Positions 21,001-35,800 of a stretch of DNA of 64,000 nt are shown piece after piece. How positions within the stretch are numbered: position 1 is the stretch's first letter; each line of letters starts with the position of its first letter. The notes under the pieces were generated by a model, which ran no database searches, had not been told where the DNA came from, and worked only from the letters and a program-made list of their open reading frames with translations. The stretch lies in the NCBI GenBank assembly GCA_034620365.1, contig JAQGEQ010000186.1:558001-622000 (forward strand), in the 5' to 3' direction. The position numbers were made by a program, and so were the translations under genes. Origin of the DNA: Pegea sp. RAD2-039. Taxonomy: Eukaryota > Chordata > Thaliacea > Salpida > Salpidae.

Positions 21001-24000
21001 GGCGTAAGATCAAGAAATATAAACTGGATGTTGGTTTGAAAAAACGTGAAAAAAGCTGGAAGAATATTTATGTTTTTGTTTGAAATGAAATGTAAGATTA
21101 AAGGTTTTATAACGAATCATTTAAAAGAGTCAGATGACTCAGAGTTTTTTGAGTAATTTAGATTAATCACAAGTAGCTCTTATCGAATTTACGATACAAA
21201 TAAGCACTCAACCTAAACAAGAAGTGAGCTAAAAATATTCTATAGAGGGTTACTTACAAGATAAAATAACAGAAACGTGAAAACTGATGTCAAAAACTGG
21301 GAAATATTTTGTGAACGAATGTAAAATTATATTGTTCGATAAAATAGGTCTGAAAACTTTGTTTACTTACAACAGACTTATTTACTTATTCTAAAATTCG
21401 ATTTGACACTCAAAAAGCAATGAATAAAAAGTAAAAAGCTAAAAATAATTAATTAAAAGCAGTTTAAGGTTTTCTTTCTGTCTCATCTTAAGCTACTTGC
21501 ACTTCATTGTTTCTAGAAATACTAGTTTTATCATTACAGCTATACAAACAATTCTAAATTACTACAATTTCTTCTTAACTTGAACCTTAAAAAATGTGAA
21601 AATTCTCATTATTCACACTTGTAGACAAAATTGTTCAACTTGCTTGATACCAAGCTGAACAAAAGTTTATAGTGAATAGCTTCAAACTTCTGTTGCGTTT
21701 TTCTTGTTCATTTTAGCAACGCTAGTCTCTTGTGCCTGTAGATGTATGAATGAGTATTTGTTCTGTTTTATTTTCAATTGGCCGACTGACTTCTGCCTAC
21801 AACGCCACCTAGCGACTAGCTTGTAGAAATCTGATTTTTATGATTTTTATGAAAACAAACTTCTTTTTGAAGAAAGGTCAACTTATGTTTGAGTTTTATG
21901 TAGGTTAAGATAGACTACAGCAACATCAGGTAATTAAAAAAAGCTGTTTGATTAAAATTTATATAAATTTGACTTACAAACGACATAAATGAAATGAATG
22001 AAGTTAGAAAACCTTTCTCTTATGCTTAATGCATCATTAAGTTTTAATAATTGTGTTTGTTGTTTATTAGCCATATAGATCTACTTCTACTAAAAAGTTC
22101 ATCATTTTTTGAAGTCAAAAGTAAAGATAAAATCCTAAAAATATGTAAATAGAATTTAACTTTTACGTTTAGTTAGATGTTTCTGAAATTTTAGATTAGA
22201 AAGTGTTTATATAAAAAGTTTGAAATAAATTAAAAGTTGATTTGAAAGAAACTTAAGAATTGTAGACAGAAGTTTTTATTTGTTGAAATTTTTTGCCAAT
22301 TAGAAACTAACTGTGGGTTTTTGGAGGTTTAAAATTTGTAGGAGTTACACCCAGTAAACTTGACAATGATAATTCTATTCAATCAAAATAAATAAATAAT
22401 TTAATTTTTTGTTTAAATAACTTTTATTTCAGTTATAAATTAAAAGCAAAATTCAAATAATTAACTTTTCAAATGTAAGATTGTTTACTGAAAGCAATTA
22501 TCAAAACATTTGTTGTTTGATTATTATTTAAACTTTTAAAGAATGTAGAAATATCCTAAAAATTGTTTAAAATTAAAAAAAAGGACTTCAACTTAAAATT
22601 GAAACAAAATTTAAATTTTATTAAAAGTAAAAGGACATTTTAGTGATTACACAACAACAAGAAATTGAAGAACTAATGACTTAAAAATATTTAAATAATT
22701 TTAAAAACTACTAAATTCTTCTCATTAGACATAAAATGATCGATTTGAAAGTAGTTAAATCTAATTCAAAATCTTATCAACTACAAAACCAACCAAATTA
22801 TTTGTCATCTTAAGCTGTTAAGCTTGTCGACTTGTATAAACCAATTCTTGGACAAAAATATCACAGATGTTTGGTGATGGAAAGTTCTGTCACAGCACAA
22901 GCCATGTGTAATATAGGCTTCAATAAGGAAATATCTGTAGTATTTACTACTAGTATATTTTCAATTATCAACAAAGTATAAAAATAAGTTCCATTTATGT
23001 TCTAAGCTTTAACTCAAAGTGATATTTAGATACTGTAGTTTTAAGTTAACCAGATGTGACGAGCTATTAATCACTAAAGCTTTGAAAATTTGTAAACTTT
23101 AGGTTTATTCGTTTAATCAGAAATTTTTTAGTGATGCATTTATAACAGGTTATGAGAAAATTACATTAGTGGTTAGAAAATATTTGCTTTTCAAGTGAAA
23201 AAATAAATAATTCTAAGCTAACCAATGAAGCTTTGTTAATTTGATTTAAATGTTAAATTTTCTTGTGGAGAGATATGTTTTACAAATTATAGAGATCATT
23301 TTAAGTCACTTATGTATATCTACACTTGAAATTAAAAACTTAGGAAAGTGAAAGTAAAACTCTGAAATATTTAATGAAGTTTTAATAATTGAATTTTCTT
23401 TTTGGTTCGTGTAACAGTGTAAGAAATTTAATTTGTCTCTCAGATACTTTAATTAAAACCTACATTTTCTCAGAGTTCATCAAGTTAGCACTTCTCTAAT
23501 GAACTTCACTACCTATCAAATTAAAGCAAACAAAATATTTTTATAATTTTAATTGTACAGCTTAACTTATAAGCTTTAGTCAGTTATTTTACGCATTTAT
23601 ATCTGTCTAATATTTCAACAGTTTTAAGAAATAAGTTTATAAGAATAAAATGTAAGCATGACTTATTTAGTAATACTTTACGGCAAATGTAATAATTTAT
23701 AGAAAAATTTGCAATGAAGCCTATAAAAGTAGATACTAATGGAATAAAGTTATACAAAAGATACAAATTGAAGTTCTTAATTAAAGATTATCTTTTACAG
23801 TAATTTTAGATTAGTAAACAAAATGCTGAAAAATGTTTAGTAGAAATTAATAGTTTATAAATAAAGTTTTTTATTAATTCTATATTTTTCTAATCAAACA
23901 GATAATGAAAAATGCAAATATGTTTCAGTATTTTATTACTTGCACCAAAACCTTTATAAGTATAGACAAAGTTTTCATAAGTAACATTTTTCAATTTTAT

Positions 24001-25978
24001 TTGGGCTACAACGTCTTACAAGTTTTATTATAAACAATAAAATATGAAACTTAAATATCTAAGGTTCAACTAAATTTGGGTAATATTTTAAAACTTTCAT
24101 TAGTAATTAATACTATAATGTATTTTGTTTTGAACACAATAATTGAAAGATATATTGTAAGAATTATATTCCAAAAAAGCATTTTTTTAACTTCTAATTT
24201 AACTTTAGTTTAAGTTTATAAATTTGAAATCGATTAACAAAAGATTTATCTACAGTATATGTAAATTTAAGTTAGAGTCAGGCGTGCATGGAACAATTGT
24301 TGGTCGTTTGCAGTTAGTGTTCAGTGGTAGTTACGTTATTGTGTACAAGTGATTGTATATATGATAAAAGTTATTACCGTTTGGACCAATCAAATATAAA
24401 TTTATACTTAGATTTATAATAGAAGAACTTCTAAACTATTTCGTAAAAAATATTTTTGAAAGTTTGTGTAAAAATCTTTCACGTTTATAGCTGATTTAAA
24501 CCCACAAGAATGACCTAACTAGTTTTACCAATAATATATCTGGCTTAAAACATTTCAAACCTTTTCAAAATTATTTGCTTTGTTAGATGCATCAATTTTG
24601 AGTCTTATTATGAATGTATTTATCGAGCCTTCGAAATGAAATATTATTTTAAGTATTGAATAAGAATAATAGATAGGAGTTTATATCTTGTACTATTTGT
24701 TTTGTTTATTTTATGATTTAAAAGTCTTTAAATAAACAACTTTGATTTGGGTAATTGAAATTTCTACAAATTATAAGTTTCATGCAGTTTGAGTTGTTTG
24801 AAGTTTAAAACTCAACTATTAATTTAGTCGATGACTTTATGGGGTACAAAAGCAAGCTTTGAAAACTACAAAAGGTTATACTTGCATGCAAACTATTTAC
24901 TAATTTATTCATTAATCAAAATCCGTCTACTTAAATTGTTTTTAAAACTGTTTTAAACTTTCAAAAGTTAAGTATATGTGACACTGTAAATATTTTTTTG
25001 AAATTTAAAATGATTTAATATAATCAAAATATTTTTGTTTATGTGCTAAGTTAATTAAATGTTTTAAAATTGAAGCTAATTAAGCATCTGAAATAAATTG
25101 ACAATAAAAGTTATTTATAAACAATTTAATAATTTGTATTTTTCTGTCAGTAATTTCGAAAGTTGTTTGCAACAAAGGCTGTATGAAAATTCAGTCTTTT
25201 AAGTTTGCGTCTTTCCAAATCCTAAATTAATAAACTTTATTAAAGATAATAAAAATCTAAAAAAAATATGATACAAATAAAATGTTCGTTTCTCTCTAAA
25301 GTATTTTCGTAAAACTTTTTATATGTAATATAAAAACTAAACTTCTGAGACAAAACTAAAGGCAGTTTGTGAAATAAATTCTATTTTATTAAAGATATAA
25401 ACAATATTCAAAAATTGTTGATCAAAAATTGTTAATATTTTATACAATATACAATCGTTTTATAGAATGGTTAGTCTATGTCTAATATCTTTTAGTATTA
25501 TCTAAGGACTCTTTCTTCATTAGGTCTTGTAGTGTTACTTTTGTTGTAATGATACCTCTGGTATGTCTAATAAATCTGTAAAAGCGGAATTACTTTTCCT
25601 CATTTATCGATAAATAAGCAAAATAAGATAAAACTTTAGTTATCAACTAAGAAGAACAAATATTTGTTGATCAAACACAAAATAAACTGTTTCAAACAAC
25701 TGATTGCTACTAAGTTGCAATGATAGTAAATAGAAGTAAGATATTAAACAAATGTTAATTGAAGCAAATCTATAATCTTATAAACCATGTAGGAAGTATT
25801 GACAAATATTGTGTGTGAGTTAATACAGCTTAAAAAGTAAATAATTAAAGTGTAAAATATCTGTAAAATATAAAATCTTTTTTATAAAAACGTAAAATGT
25901 CAAAACTAGTGAGCACTTTTTATCTCATAAAGTATACAACAATGATATAGTTTCAAAAATCAGTTGAATCTTACCTGT
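18061..25978. other. Gene-free AT-rich intergenic region
   Basis: About 7.9 kb upstream of the integrin start and downstream of the lipoxygenase-like gene. I see no open frame longer than about 60 codons and no set of phased exons. The local exceptions to the AT background are a GC-richer patch at 20913-20945 and the CGCCACCTAGCG motif at 21803-21814. The integrin promoter presumably lies just right of 18060, but I see no convincing TATA or initiator element. Confidence 0.7.
21803..21814. promoter_or_regulatory. GC-rich motif CGCCACCTAGCG, copy 1
   Basis: A 12-mer identical, in reverse complement, to 38518-38529. Its core AGGTGGCGC resembles zinc-finger (CTCF-type) binding sites. It sits alone in AT-rich intergenic DNA upstream of the integrin gene. 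Confidence 0.35.
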
Positions 25979-28900
25979 TTAATAACAAACAGATCTGATA
26001 ATTTCATTTAGAGGGACCAACTGTAGGCCAACTGCTCTTTCCTCGTCTTTCAAACACTTAATTCTATGTTTAGAAAATTTTTTCTAGAAAAAAAAACATT
26101 AAAATAGTTTTAATGATAGATAAATAATTTCAGATTAACTTTTAGAAGATTATAAAAATCATATACCCTTAATCTACCATCATTTCGTCTTAGACCAGTA
26201 ATAAATTCATCTGCAGCAGAATCACACAGTTTATCTTCGAAGTTATATCTGGTTTTAACTAATTGCATTGGAACTGATTTATTCTCAATAAACTCAGCAA
26301 AAACATTAAGAAGACAACTGAAAAAAAAACTACAAATATTTGATTCTCTAAAAAGTTCAAACCCTACCGAGTCCTCATGACATCACGCCCGAAAACTAGT
26401 GATTCCGGATTCTTCATTATATCTTCAAGCTTCTTACTGCTCCCAATCATATTCTTCCAATGGATTGAGTTTGAATAAGGCTCGAACGGGAATCGGAAAC
26501 TCGTACAACCGTATTTTCGAGCGAAGTATTGGAGATAGCAGCTATGGTCACAGTGGTGGACAACTCCAACCTGAATCAATGATCTCATGTAAATTAAGAT
26601 GAAGGATCTTCTGCTGAACACGCGTGGTTGAGCCTCATGACACCATCTATCGAGCGCTAAAAGCATCTTCTTCCCAAATGTTGGTAAATAGTGCCACTAC
26701 CCTGTGGTTGGTTCGAGACAAAAAAAATCAACATAAAATCCGTTGACCTTGATGTAACTGTCCCGGGTTACTGGGTCGTGACACTAAACATTGATCTTAA
26801 AGAGTTCAGCGCGCGCTACCAACGCCGATGTGTAGACAAGAAAATTTCTTCCAACTACTGCTTCGAGATTAAAAGTTCAACAGAAAATAATTTGCTGAAA
26901 AAACATCGAGAAAACTGGCTTTGGTGATCTCAATAAACTAAAAGATTTGGAAGCAATTTTTGAAGACGTATAAGGAGCTCTTCAGAATTATTGTTTGATC
27001 TTCTTAAGACATAGTTTAAAAGAGATGGATTTAGCTGATGGGTTACAATTGTTGTTAGTTTTCTTCTGATCTATTTAACATCTTTCTAAGCGAGTATTAA
27101 CTGCTAATCCGAGTTCATCAAAAGTGGAATAATTTTATAATAAAAAGAAGTTTGTTTCTATGAATGGAGGTAATAAGGAGTTTTAACTTCAAAAATTATC
27201 TGAAAACTCAAAAAAGAAAATTTAATATTTTACTGAAGCATATTTGAGGCAGCTACTGAAGTAGTACACGAGTTAAGCATTTTGCATCGTTTAAATGTTC
27301 TAGATAAACTTACAGCAATTCACTAATCCTAATGTTTTGTTTAAGTATTAATTGCTGACTAAGTACTGCCGCAGTATTAGTAGAACACAAGCTTACTTGA
27401 GTTTAAATTCTAACTTTAAAATGTAAAAGATCTTTTTGATGAGTATTATTCTATCAAATCAGGTCTAAAGGATTTTTTGCATCATTAACTAATAATCATA
27501 CAAGATGAAAAATTTGTTCTGTAAACTTGAAAGGTCTGCATCATAAATTACTGGTAGTTGACCCAAAAGCTTTTACAAAAAACCATTTGAAACAAAATAT
27601 ATTTTCTTTAACTATTTGCAAATCAATTTTACTAAAATATGTTTTAAAAACCAAACATTTTAATCTAAAGCTGGGCTATAAAGCTGACAATAAACTTGTG
27701 GTAGACTTTTGTAGTATGCTAAACAATTATCACACAGCATAATTTTGTGAGTTTTGTTAATTTTGTACAAGTTAATTATTTTGTCAGTATTTTTGTTTTA
27801 TCTATTGGTTGTTGTTGAATACATTTTTACCAGCTTTTGCAAAACTTATATTAAAATGCTTTTTTACAGAGCTCTTATCATTTTAATATTTCCAAAAAAT
27901 CTTTTAGTGATGCCAACTAAAAATTTAAAGAACAGATTAAATTTCCTTCAAAACCTGAAGAAGAATTTTAGTTAAAATTCACTTTTGCTTCAGAACCTAA
28001 ACTGAAAAAAAGACTTTTATAAATTCTAAGTTTCAAACTCAAAGCTTTTATAATGTTAATCTATTTTTTACCTGATGAATGAAAGTTGTTATAGCATCAA
28101 CCATATCAACTTCTTTAAATTTAGGAACATATAACGTCATTTCTTCCGATAGTTTCTTCCATTCTTTACTAAAGAATTTTAATTTTGTTTTTTAAACTTT
28201 ACTAAAAGATTATTTTAAGCTTATACTAACTAAGAAAATTGTTAAGTCACATTTACTAACTGAAAAATAGACATTTAGTTTACCGATCAATTTTACGCTC
28301 AATTGATTTGACAAACTTTCTCACAACCATGTAATAAGATTTCAGGAATTTCAGGTAAGGTACCTAGAAGAAATGTTAGAATTTAAATTGATGCTTCTCA
28401 CAGAATAGAAAATATTTCATGTCGAGTAGTAACTAGTGTGTCTACTTGAAACTTTTTATTGTCTATATAACTAGTTGCCTTGAAGTGATTTTAAATCATT
28501 TTAAATGTCTATAAAACTTCAAAATATCTACATCACTTAGAGATTTATCGGTAACATATCTCGGAGGAAAGATTGCATGACTCCTTGGTTTAATAGAGTT
28601 CTTCATTTCAGTAAGATCTTCATCAGAAGAACTTAAATGTAACTCAGGGCTGTTTTCATTTTCCTGAAATGAACAAAAATTTCGCCAAATGCATCAGCAC
28701 AAGAAATATAAAACCTTTTCAGGAGTAGAAGAACCTAAATCATAGTAATATTGATCACATTTAGAGGCGACCCCTTCAATAAATTCTTCTTTTGTGATAG
28801 GAAACGCCCTCCAGAAGAAAAAGAATTTATCCATAATAGATCTTTTATTGCTGGTTGCTTTACCTATTCTTAACGCCTGATAATCAAAGTTTATATATTT

Positions 28901-29825
28901 ATAAGATGTACTTATAATTATAACTATATTTATTATTTTATTTATTTATGATAATACAGATTTATCAAAAGTTGATATTAAGCGTGAACCTGATGGTTGA
29001 TACTTTCTGTAAATCGAAAATGGGGAGAAAGCAACTTGTACAAAATTCCATTGGGTTTTAGAAATTTCTTACTAAGTACACAGAATGAGCTTGGAAAGAC
29101 AAAGTGAACGTGGTTATGTGCCAAGCATGGAGCATAATACGACAAACAAACCTATAATCAACAAAATAATTTTCAATAGATGATTTTCTAATAACTTTCA
29201 AGTTTTATAAGAATTTGATGATTAAATACTTGTAGATGCATTTTAGCTTGATTGAAATCTCCTCTTTCTCGAAGAGTACAATCTGAAGCATACTCTTTTC
29301 CGTTATTCATCCTGATAACTACTTTTTCACCATCACGAGAAAACAAAACCTCCCTTGCATCCAGATAAAAACCCTAAATGAGTTATAATAAAATCATTCT
29401 TATTTTTATGTTGATAAAATTTAAATTGTTTTGAAAAAGTTTAGCTTTTGAATAGTAACTTGAGTTTATTAAACAATAAATATTTCTTGAAATCTTATAA
29501 ACCTCAAACACTGTAAGGTTAGATAAACCTTCCAAAACAAAATGAAACATTTGAAATTGTTTATTCCATGTTACTGCGTGAGCAAAAACTGAATTCAGAA
29601 TGGTGTAAACCAGTTGTTGATCACTTATAAGAGGAACATTCTGTAATCTAGATCAATGTGATAAGTAAAAATTCGATTATTACAAGATCCAACAATAATT
29701 CACCCAGTAAACATTTTTGCAACCTCAAATGGTGTCCACAGGGCCACTCGGTGAATGTAGACAGTACTTCTATTTTTTATAAAGTCAATTTGTTCATCGA
29801 TACTTACTGTATCAATATCTTGGAC
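25979..29825 (-). CDS. Unidentified protein, possibly lipoxygenase-like; 5' end not found
   Basis: Eleven exons with matching phases: 29704-29825, 29503-29647, 29230-29373, 28990-29151, 28715-28876, 28532-28663, 28284-28363, 28072-28168, 26368-26570, 26167-26317 and 25979-26083 (stop TAA). Together they give 500 residues; one or more N-terminal exons are missing. Visible features are YYAPCLAHNHVHFVFPS, LYKLLSPHFRFTESIN, KFFFFWRAFPITKEEF, VVHHCDHSCYLQYFARKYGC and the end NEIIRSVCY. The PHFRFTxxIN string, the histidine-rich segment before it and a second histidine cluster (HHCDH) downstream recall lipoxygenase order (HLxxH, PHxRYTxxIN, HAAVN), and the length fits a catalytic domain. However, the exact iron-ligand motifs and the C-terminal isoleucine are not seen. 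I am confident that this is a gene and unsure what it does. No signal peptide or membrane segment is visible in the part found. Confidence 0.72.
26694..26835. repeat. Dispersed GC-richer repeat copy (intron of lipoxygenase-like gene)
   Basis: Contains GATGTAACTGTCCCGGGTTA followed by CTGGG, closely matching 60003-60027 in the DEPDC1 intron (about 80 % over some 33 bases). It also has GGTTCGAGAC, which looks like a tRNA-type B box. It stands out from the AT-rich intron between exons 26368-26570 and 28072-28168, and is perhaps an old SINE-like element. Confidence 0.45.
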
Positions 29826-32800
29826 CTTTGATCGTAAAAATATTACCAGAATTAATCATTATCAAATATATGGTTTGATGATAAGAAAAAAATCGTTATA
29901 CTTTGTCAAATCTATAAATTAATTTTTGTTCTTTGCTTTATTAGCTGCAAATTTGATGTTAAGCTAAAATGAAACTGGTTAAGTTAATGTTTAGTATTTT
30001 TTCATTATTGATTGAAATTATTTATCTAACTTTAAATATAACTTTATTTATCTACGTTCAAGTAAACAAACGCCTTATGGACTATTTATAAAGCTAAATA
30101 TTGAATAGAAATAAAGTAAATATAAAAAGAAGAATGAAAAGAAATATTATTAGAAATCCCAGCTTTAAATTCATACAGATTTTATCAAATTTGTTCTTAT
30201 ATTAATTCATTTGTTTCAACTTTTTTTAATGTTAGTAGTTTATAAGCTTTTTATTAAAACCTCACAAAAAGTATACTTCCTTATTTGAAAAGTTTAAAAA
30301 TGTAAATTAAAATTTATATTATTCAAAAAATTTGCTTCATTTAACAAACATTATTTATTAAACAAAAATTTTATTTTTCTGATACTTATGGAATTAATGT
30401 TCAAAATTAAATTGCGCAATCTTTGATTAATAACTAGAAGACATTTCAATATTTACTTCTTTTTCTGTTATATTATAAAACCTGCTTATTACAACTTTTG
30501 ATAAATAATTTTATAAAGTGAACTACTTTTAGTTTTGTTTGCTAATAACTGATTAATGTAAAAATCGACAAGCAAAAATTTTAAATTATTTCAAAATAAG
30601 ACAATTGTTGAAAGAATAAAGTGAATTAACGCGCTAAAAAATTTCAAGAATGTTTAACTTTGTGAAGACATAAGACTTGTTGTTTAACAAAATTATTGAG
30701 GAAGTTAATGTATAAGAGAAAATATTCGTTGTTATTCTTCTTTCAAAGTAATTCTTTTTAATCAATTCGTAATTTTGTGTTTCAAATTTCTTTACAATTC
30801 AAATTGAATTTAAATATTACAACAGAAAGCTTTCCCAAATTCAGGAACTGAATCATCACTTTTATGGAGAATTTATCCAAGACATTAATATAAATTGAGT
30901 GATCAAAGATGTTTATTGAATGAAAACTAATCTAATAGTTGTATAGAGACGTTCATGAATCAAACGTTTTATTTTATAAGGAAAATTGCTTAAATAAATA
31001 ACCACATATTTTTTTAATTTGATATAAAAATTTATTCAGTTTAAAATATGTTAGAATAAAGACAATTTTTTTGTAAGTTTAGAAGTTAAACACAAACCTT
31101 TAAAATACATATACTAGCAGAATTTGAAATTTAAAGTACTTTAATATTGTTCCTAGTTTTATCGCTTTATATTTTATAATATTCTAATTACCTTAACTTT
31201 TCTGTTGATTCGACTAAATTTAGACAATTTTCCATTCCCTAATTTTTTTTTCAAAATACATTTGATCAGATCTAATTTGACTGTGATATGAAAGAAAATA
31301 TAAATAGGGAAATAAACCGTAAGTAATATAAGGTATATCCAATAACAACACAATTTCCGTATCTATAATAACAAAAAAAAATATTTTCTGTCATATAGCT
31401 TTTTTTACAGTTTAATAAGCTTAAAAAATTTACACAAACATTTAAAACTACAAACAAGAAGTTTAAAATCTTTAAAATATATTTTTAAACAGTTTAAAAC
31501 AACAAACCGGTTTTGATATTAAAGACATCGTAGATATCGTATTCCAATAACCTTTTTTAGTATGCTAGCAACTTTTATTAAACTCTAAAATAGAGATTTC
31601 TTTTAAATCTTCAATCTTGTGAAAAAATAAAATTTATTGCCTATGATCATAGTATAAATCAATTATAAGTTAATAAAAGCTTTTGGTTGATTTAAAACAA
31701 GTATAATCAATTTTGTAAAAAATCAATCGTATCTAAACTGAAAAATTTAACTAAATTATTTTCTATATAAATGTTATCCCAATTTTATAATTTAAAAGAG
31801 TTTCCGAAAAATTCTCATAATAATTATATATAAAAAATAAAAATAATAATTAGAAAACTTATTTTAAACTAATTAATCTGAATTTGTTATTTGTTACTAA
31901 TACAGTCGATCTTTTTAAGCTACTAAAAACGTAACTGACAATATTATTAAATGAGAGTAGAAGAGAGGTTAGAATATTTTGAAGAAATTTAAAAAAAGTT
32001 TGCGTGAAATTAGATGATTTTCAAAATCTTTTAATCAACAAATATTGGTTACTCATAGAAATTTAGTATATATTCTAAAGGTTTCTTAAAGATTTACAAT
32101 TGATTAACATTGTTGGTGATTATTCTCTAATTTAAATTCAAATTTAGTTTATATGTTTAAAATTCAAAACTTAATTTTAATCTGAAATTTATTTGGATTA
32201 TCTAATTGTTAATATAAATTCCTTTAATAATTTTTAATCCAAAAGGGTTTTTTATTTTTCAGGTTTATTTGTTAGATATCTTTTATTTTTGTCAAATTTT
32301 CAGATCTAATCTACATAAAGTTGTTTTTTTAATAAATAAAAATATTTCTTTCAATCAAAGTAATGATTCATTAACCTCATAATTTTATAATTCATTTAAA
32401 TGTTTTGGAATGTTTAAACAGGATTCAATTTCAGATTTTAATTAAATTGTAGAAACTTAGGTTTCTATATATACCTTTCTCTTTTAGCAATATTTTACAC
32501 ATAAGCAGTTTAAACATAAAACTTTTAAAATAATTGATGTTATGAGTATTTTCCCACTTATGAACATACAATCAGGCTTATTAACAGCTAATTTTTGTTA
32601 TTATGTTTAAAAAAGTGATATTTAATTTCTATAATCAACACCCACAATTAAATTTGATATATTTTTGTTTTTATTACTTATTTTCTATAATTGTTGGCCT
32701 TGAAAAAAGTCTGTTGAAAGTTGTGTTAAACACTTTTTAGCAATTATATTTCTTAAAATCGTTTGTTATTGACTTTATAAAACTTTTTTTTATTGTATAA

Positions 32801-35800
32801 AGTTAAAAAGATCAGCTTTTTAACAATTTATTAATGCATTTAAAAAACTACTAAAAAAGTAGATATTAAAAAAAGTGATGCGTAATTCGTTCTTAAGGAT
32901 TTCTTTTTTAATATAGCTTGTATAAAATAGTCTTTTTCAAACATAAAGTAGTTTAATTAAAGTTTTTATGGTGTGTAATTTGTTATTCAGTTACAAAAAA
33001 ATAAATACAAATACACTTAACTAAAATTCTCTTTTTTAAAGTAAAAGTATTTTTAATTTAGGTCAAATTATTTTTGAAAATGTAATATTCGTTTTTTAAA
33101 AAGTTTAGTAAAAACTTTTTAATTTATAGATATTTCTACTTATACATTAAAACCTAACAACAGAATTATCGAACTTCATTAGATTATTCACAAAAGCATA
33201 GATTTGTCATAGATGAAAAATAATCAATTTAAAAACTTTTTGTTAGATCACACAAAATAGTTTTTAGTAAAAAATGTTTTTAAGTATTTAAAATAAAGTG
33301 TCAACTATTGAATGAAATAAAAATGTTTTCTTTACAAAAAAATCATTTTATAAAAAGTAGAAACTAAAAATTTTTAAATATGTAATCTAATAGAGCAATC
33401 TAGGAATATAATAGTAAAAACTGTTTAGTGTGAACCTTGAAGTGTATAATAAACAAGCAAAGAAAATATTTTTATTCAAAAAGCATTTTTCAATTAAACA
33501 TTTGATTATTTTATTCAAACCATCAATAGTTGATGATATTTCTTATTATACTTCTTAAAAAAAATGTTTTTATTAATGAATTATTCAAACTTCTTTCATT
33601 TATGTTAGCTACCATATAAGTAAATCCATTAACTTATTTAGGATTAGGATCAACACACCTGTTAAAAGATATAAACAAAACGTTTAAGCTAGAAAGTTGA
33701 AAGTAATATTCAAGTACAGTATAATTAGTATTGAATATAAACTTGTTTTTGAAATCATTATATTAAACAAAAATTAGAATAATAATTCATTACTTTATTT
33801 TTCATAAAACTTAAATAACCAGTTTTCTTTTTAGACACTTCTGCGTCTAACTATATATTTTTATTGCTATTTAGGCTCAATAGAAGTTGTGTAATTGTAA
33901 GCTGTAATGTTTTATTAGCAGTAAGGTTATTTATAAAAAGTTATAAAAAGTATTAAATGCAGAAAAAATTTCAAAAATTTAAAATAAGTTATTCATATAG
34001 CAAAACGTCTTTTAAATTTATCAAATTCTTTATGTATGACTAACAGCATGGTAAATAAACTGATTCAAAAAGTTAGAGAAGCTCAAGTTCTATATAAACA
34101 TAAATAAATTGATTTTAAGCAAATTAAGCAGCTTGGCTGACGGAAAATATCCTTCACCAAAGCAATTTTTTATCCGATAAAATCTTATAACCTATAAATA
34201 ATTCCAGAAATGATGTAGTTACGCTTCATTCTAAATGTAATAAGCCAGCGGAGTTTTTGACCTTTGAATTTGATTTTTGTGTGCAAGAATATATATATAT
34301 TGTAAAAATAAACTTTCATAACCTCTGTCATTACTAACGCTTTTGAAAATTACAATAGTTTCTTAATAAATTGATTGATATTTGTACAAAGTACTTTGAA
34401 AATCAATTTAAAGGCAAATTTGGCGAATAAATTAATTTTAATTCAACACACGAAGAAAAAATTAACTTCGAAGTGATCATAGCGTTTGTAACACAAATAC
34501 AAGTTTCATTAGAGATATTTAAAATGACTGAAGCAAAATTAAAAGTTTTAATTGATATTTTTCATTAATTTTTATAATTCATAGTTTCATATATACTTTG
34601 TATAATGTAAAATAGCTGAATTGAAAATTAAATTTACTCTCAACTAAATTGGCTTTTTAACAGCTTGGTATTAAAAAATTTAAGGTTTAGGTTTTGAATG
34701 CTGAACTTTTCAAGGCAAGCTTATGTATTATTCAAAAATTATTCCTAGCTATGTTTTAGTTAGTTTATTTTTAAAGTTTTTGTTATGTTTGTTTTTTAAT
34801 TGTCTTTTGGATGATACACTTTTATGGTATCATTAAAGTATATGTTTAATCCAAGTTAGTTTATATAGTGACATTCAAGTTTTTTTTTGTTTTTTTTTCA
34901 GCTTATCTTTTAAAAACTTCATAAATAACTTATGTCGACCTTCTAGCTTTATTATTTTTTCCAACATATACACACAACATTTTTTAGACGTTTTTTTAAA
35001 TATTTCTCATATCAGATTTTGTTTATTAAAGCTGAACAAGTAATTGAAACGTTTATCATTTGTTTTTAAACTTGAATAGATACTACATTTTTAAATAATC
35101 TATAATCATGTATTTAACTTTTAATTTTTATTTTGACTCATTACTTTTAGTGAATTTCATAATCACAAAATAATGTTTTAAAAATATTTTTTGATATTTC
35201 TTTTTAGTGATAAATTTTTTGATAAAAATTTAGTTAGTAGAGTTAAGTTTATTGGTTTCTATTTAGTTAAAGTTCAAACTTAATAATTATTTATTTATTA
35301 TATTTAATTGTTTTATCTAAAACTATTGTTGTCAAAACTAAATGAATTATTAATTAATTAATTAATTGTGTAATTAACTAACTACTAATAGATTTTGTTA
35401 AAATTTTATAAAAGTCTTTAATTATTGCTTTTGGAAACATATGTTTATTATTTTTTATTTATTGGTGCAATGTTGCTAAAAATTGCATAATTTCCTTTTT
35501 TCAATGTTTTTGAAAATGTTTATATTAGGATAGTTTTTGTAAGTTATTTAATGTTTACATTGTATAAACATCTAATGATTTTGTTAAATTATAGAGTTGT
35601 GAATAATATTTATGTTTTATTTATAGATATAGAAGTATTTGTATAATATAATTTTTTCTTTGTCTTGAAGTTACAAAAAAATAGAAAATAGATAAAGAAA
35701 TAAGAAGTGTATTCCAATAAGATTTCAATAATCAAATAATTTTTCTATTATTATTCTTATATTTTAATATATTAAATAAACTTAGTTAATTAGAGATAAT

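Noticed and set aside
26571-26666. N-terminal part of a 100-codon minus-strand frame beginning MLLALDRWCHE
   Set aside because: It lies upstream of the CAG acceptor at 26571-26573; only the part from VGVVHHCDH onward is exon, and it joins 28072-28168 in phase.
27527-27975. Two plus-strand frames of about 70 codons in the intron of the lipoxygenase-like gene
   Set aside because: Low-complexity Leu/Ile/Phe/Lys translation typical of AT-rich noncoding DNA, and antisense to the gene.
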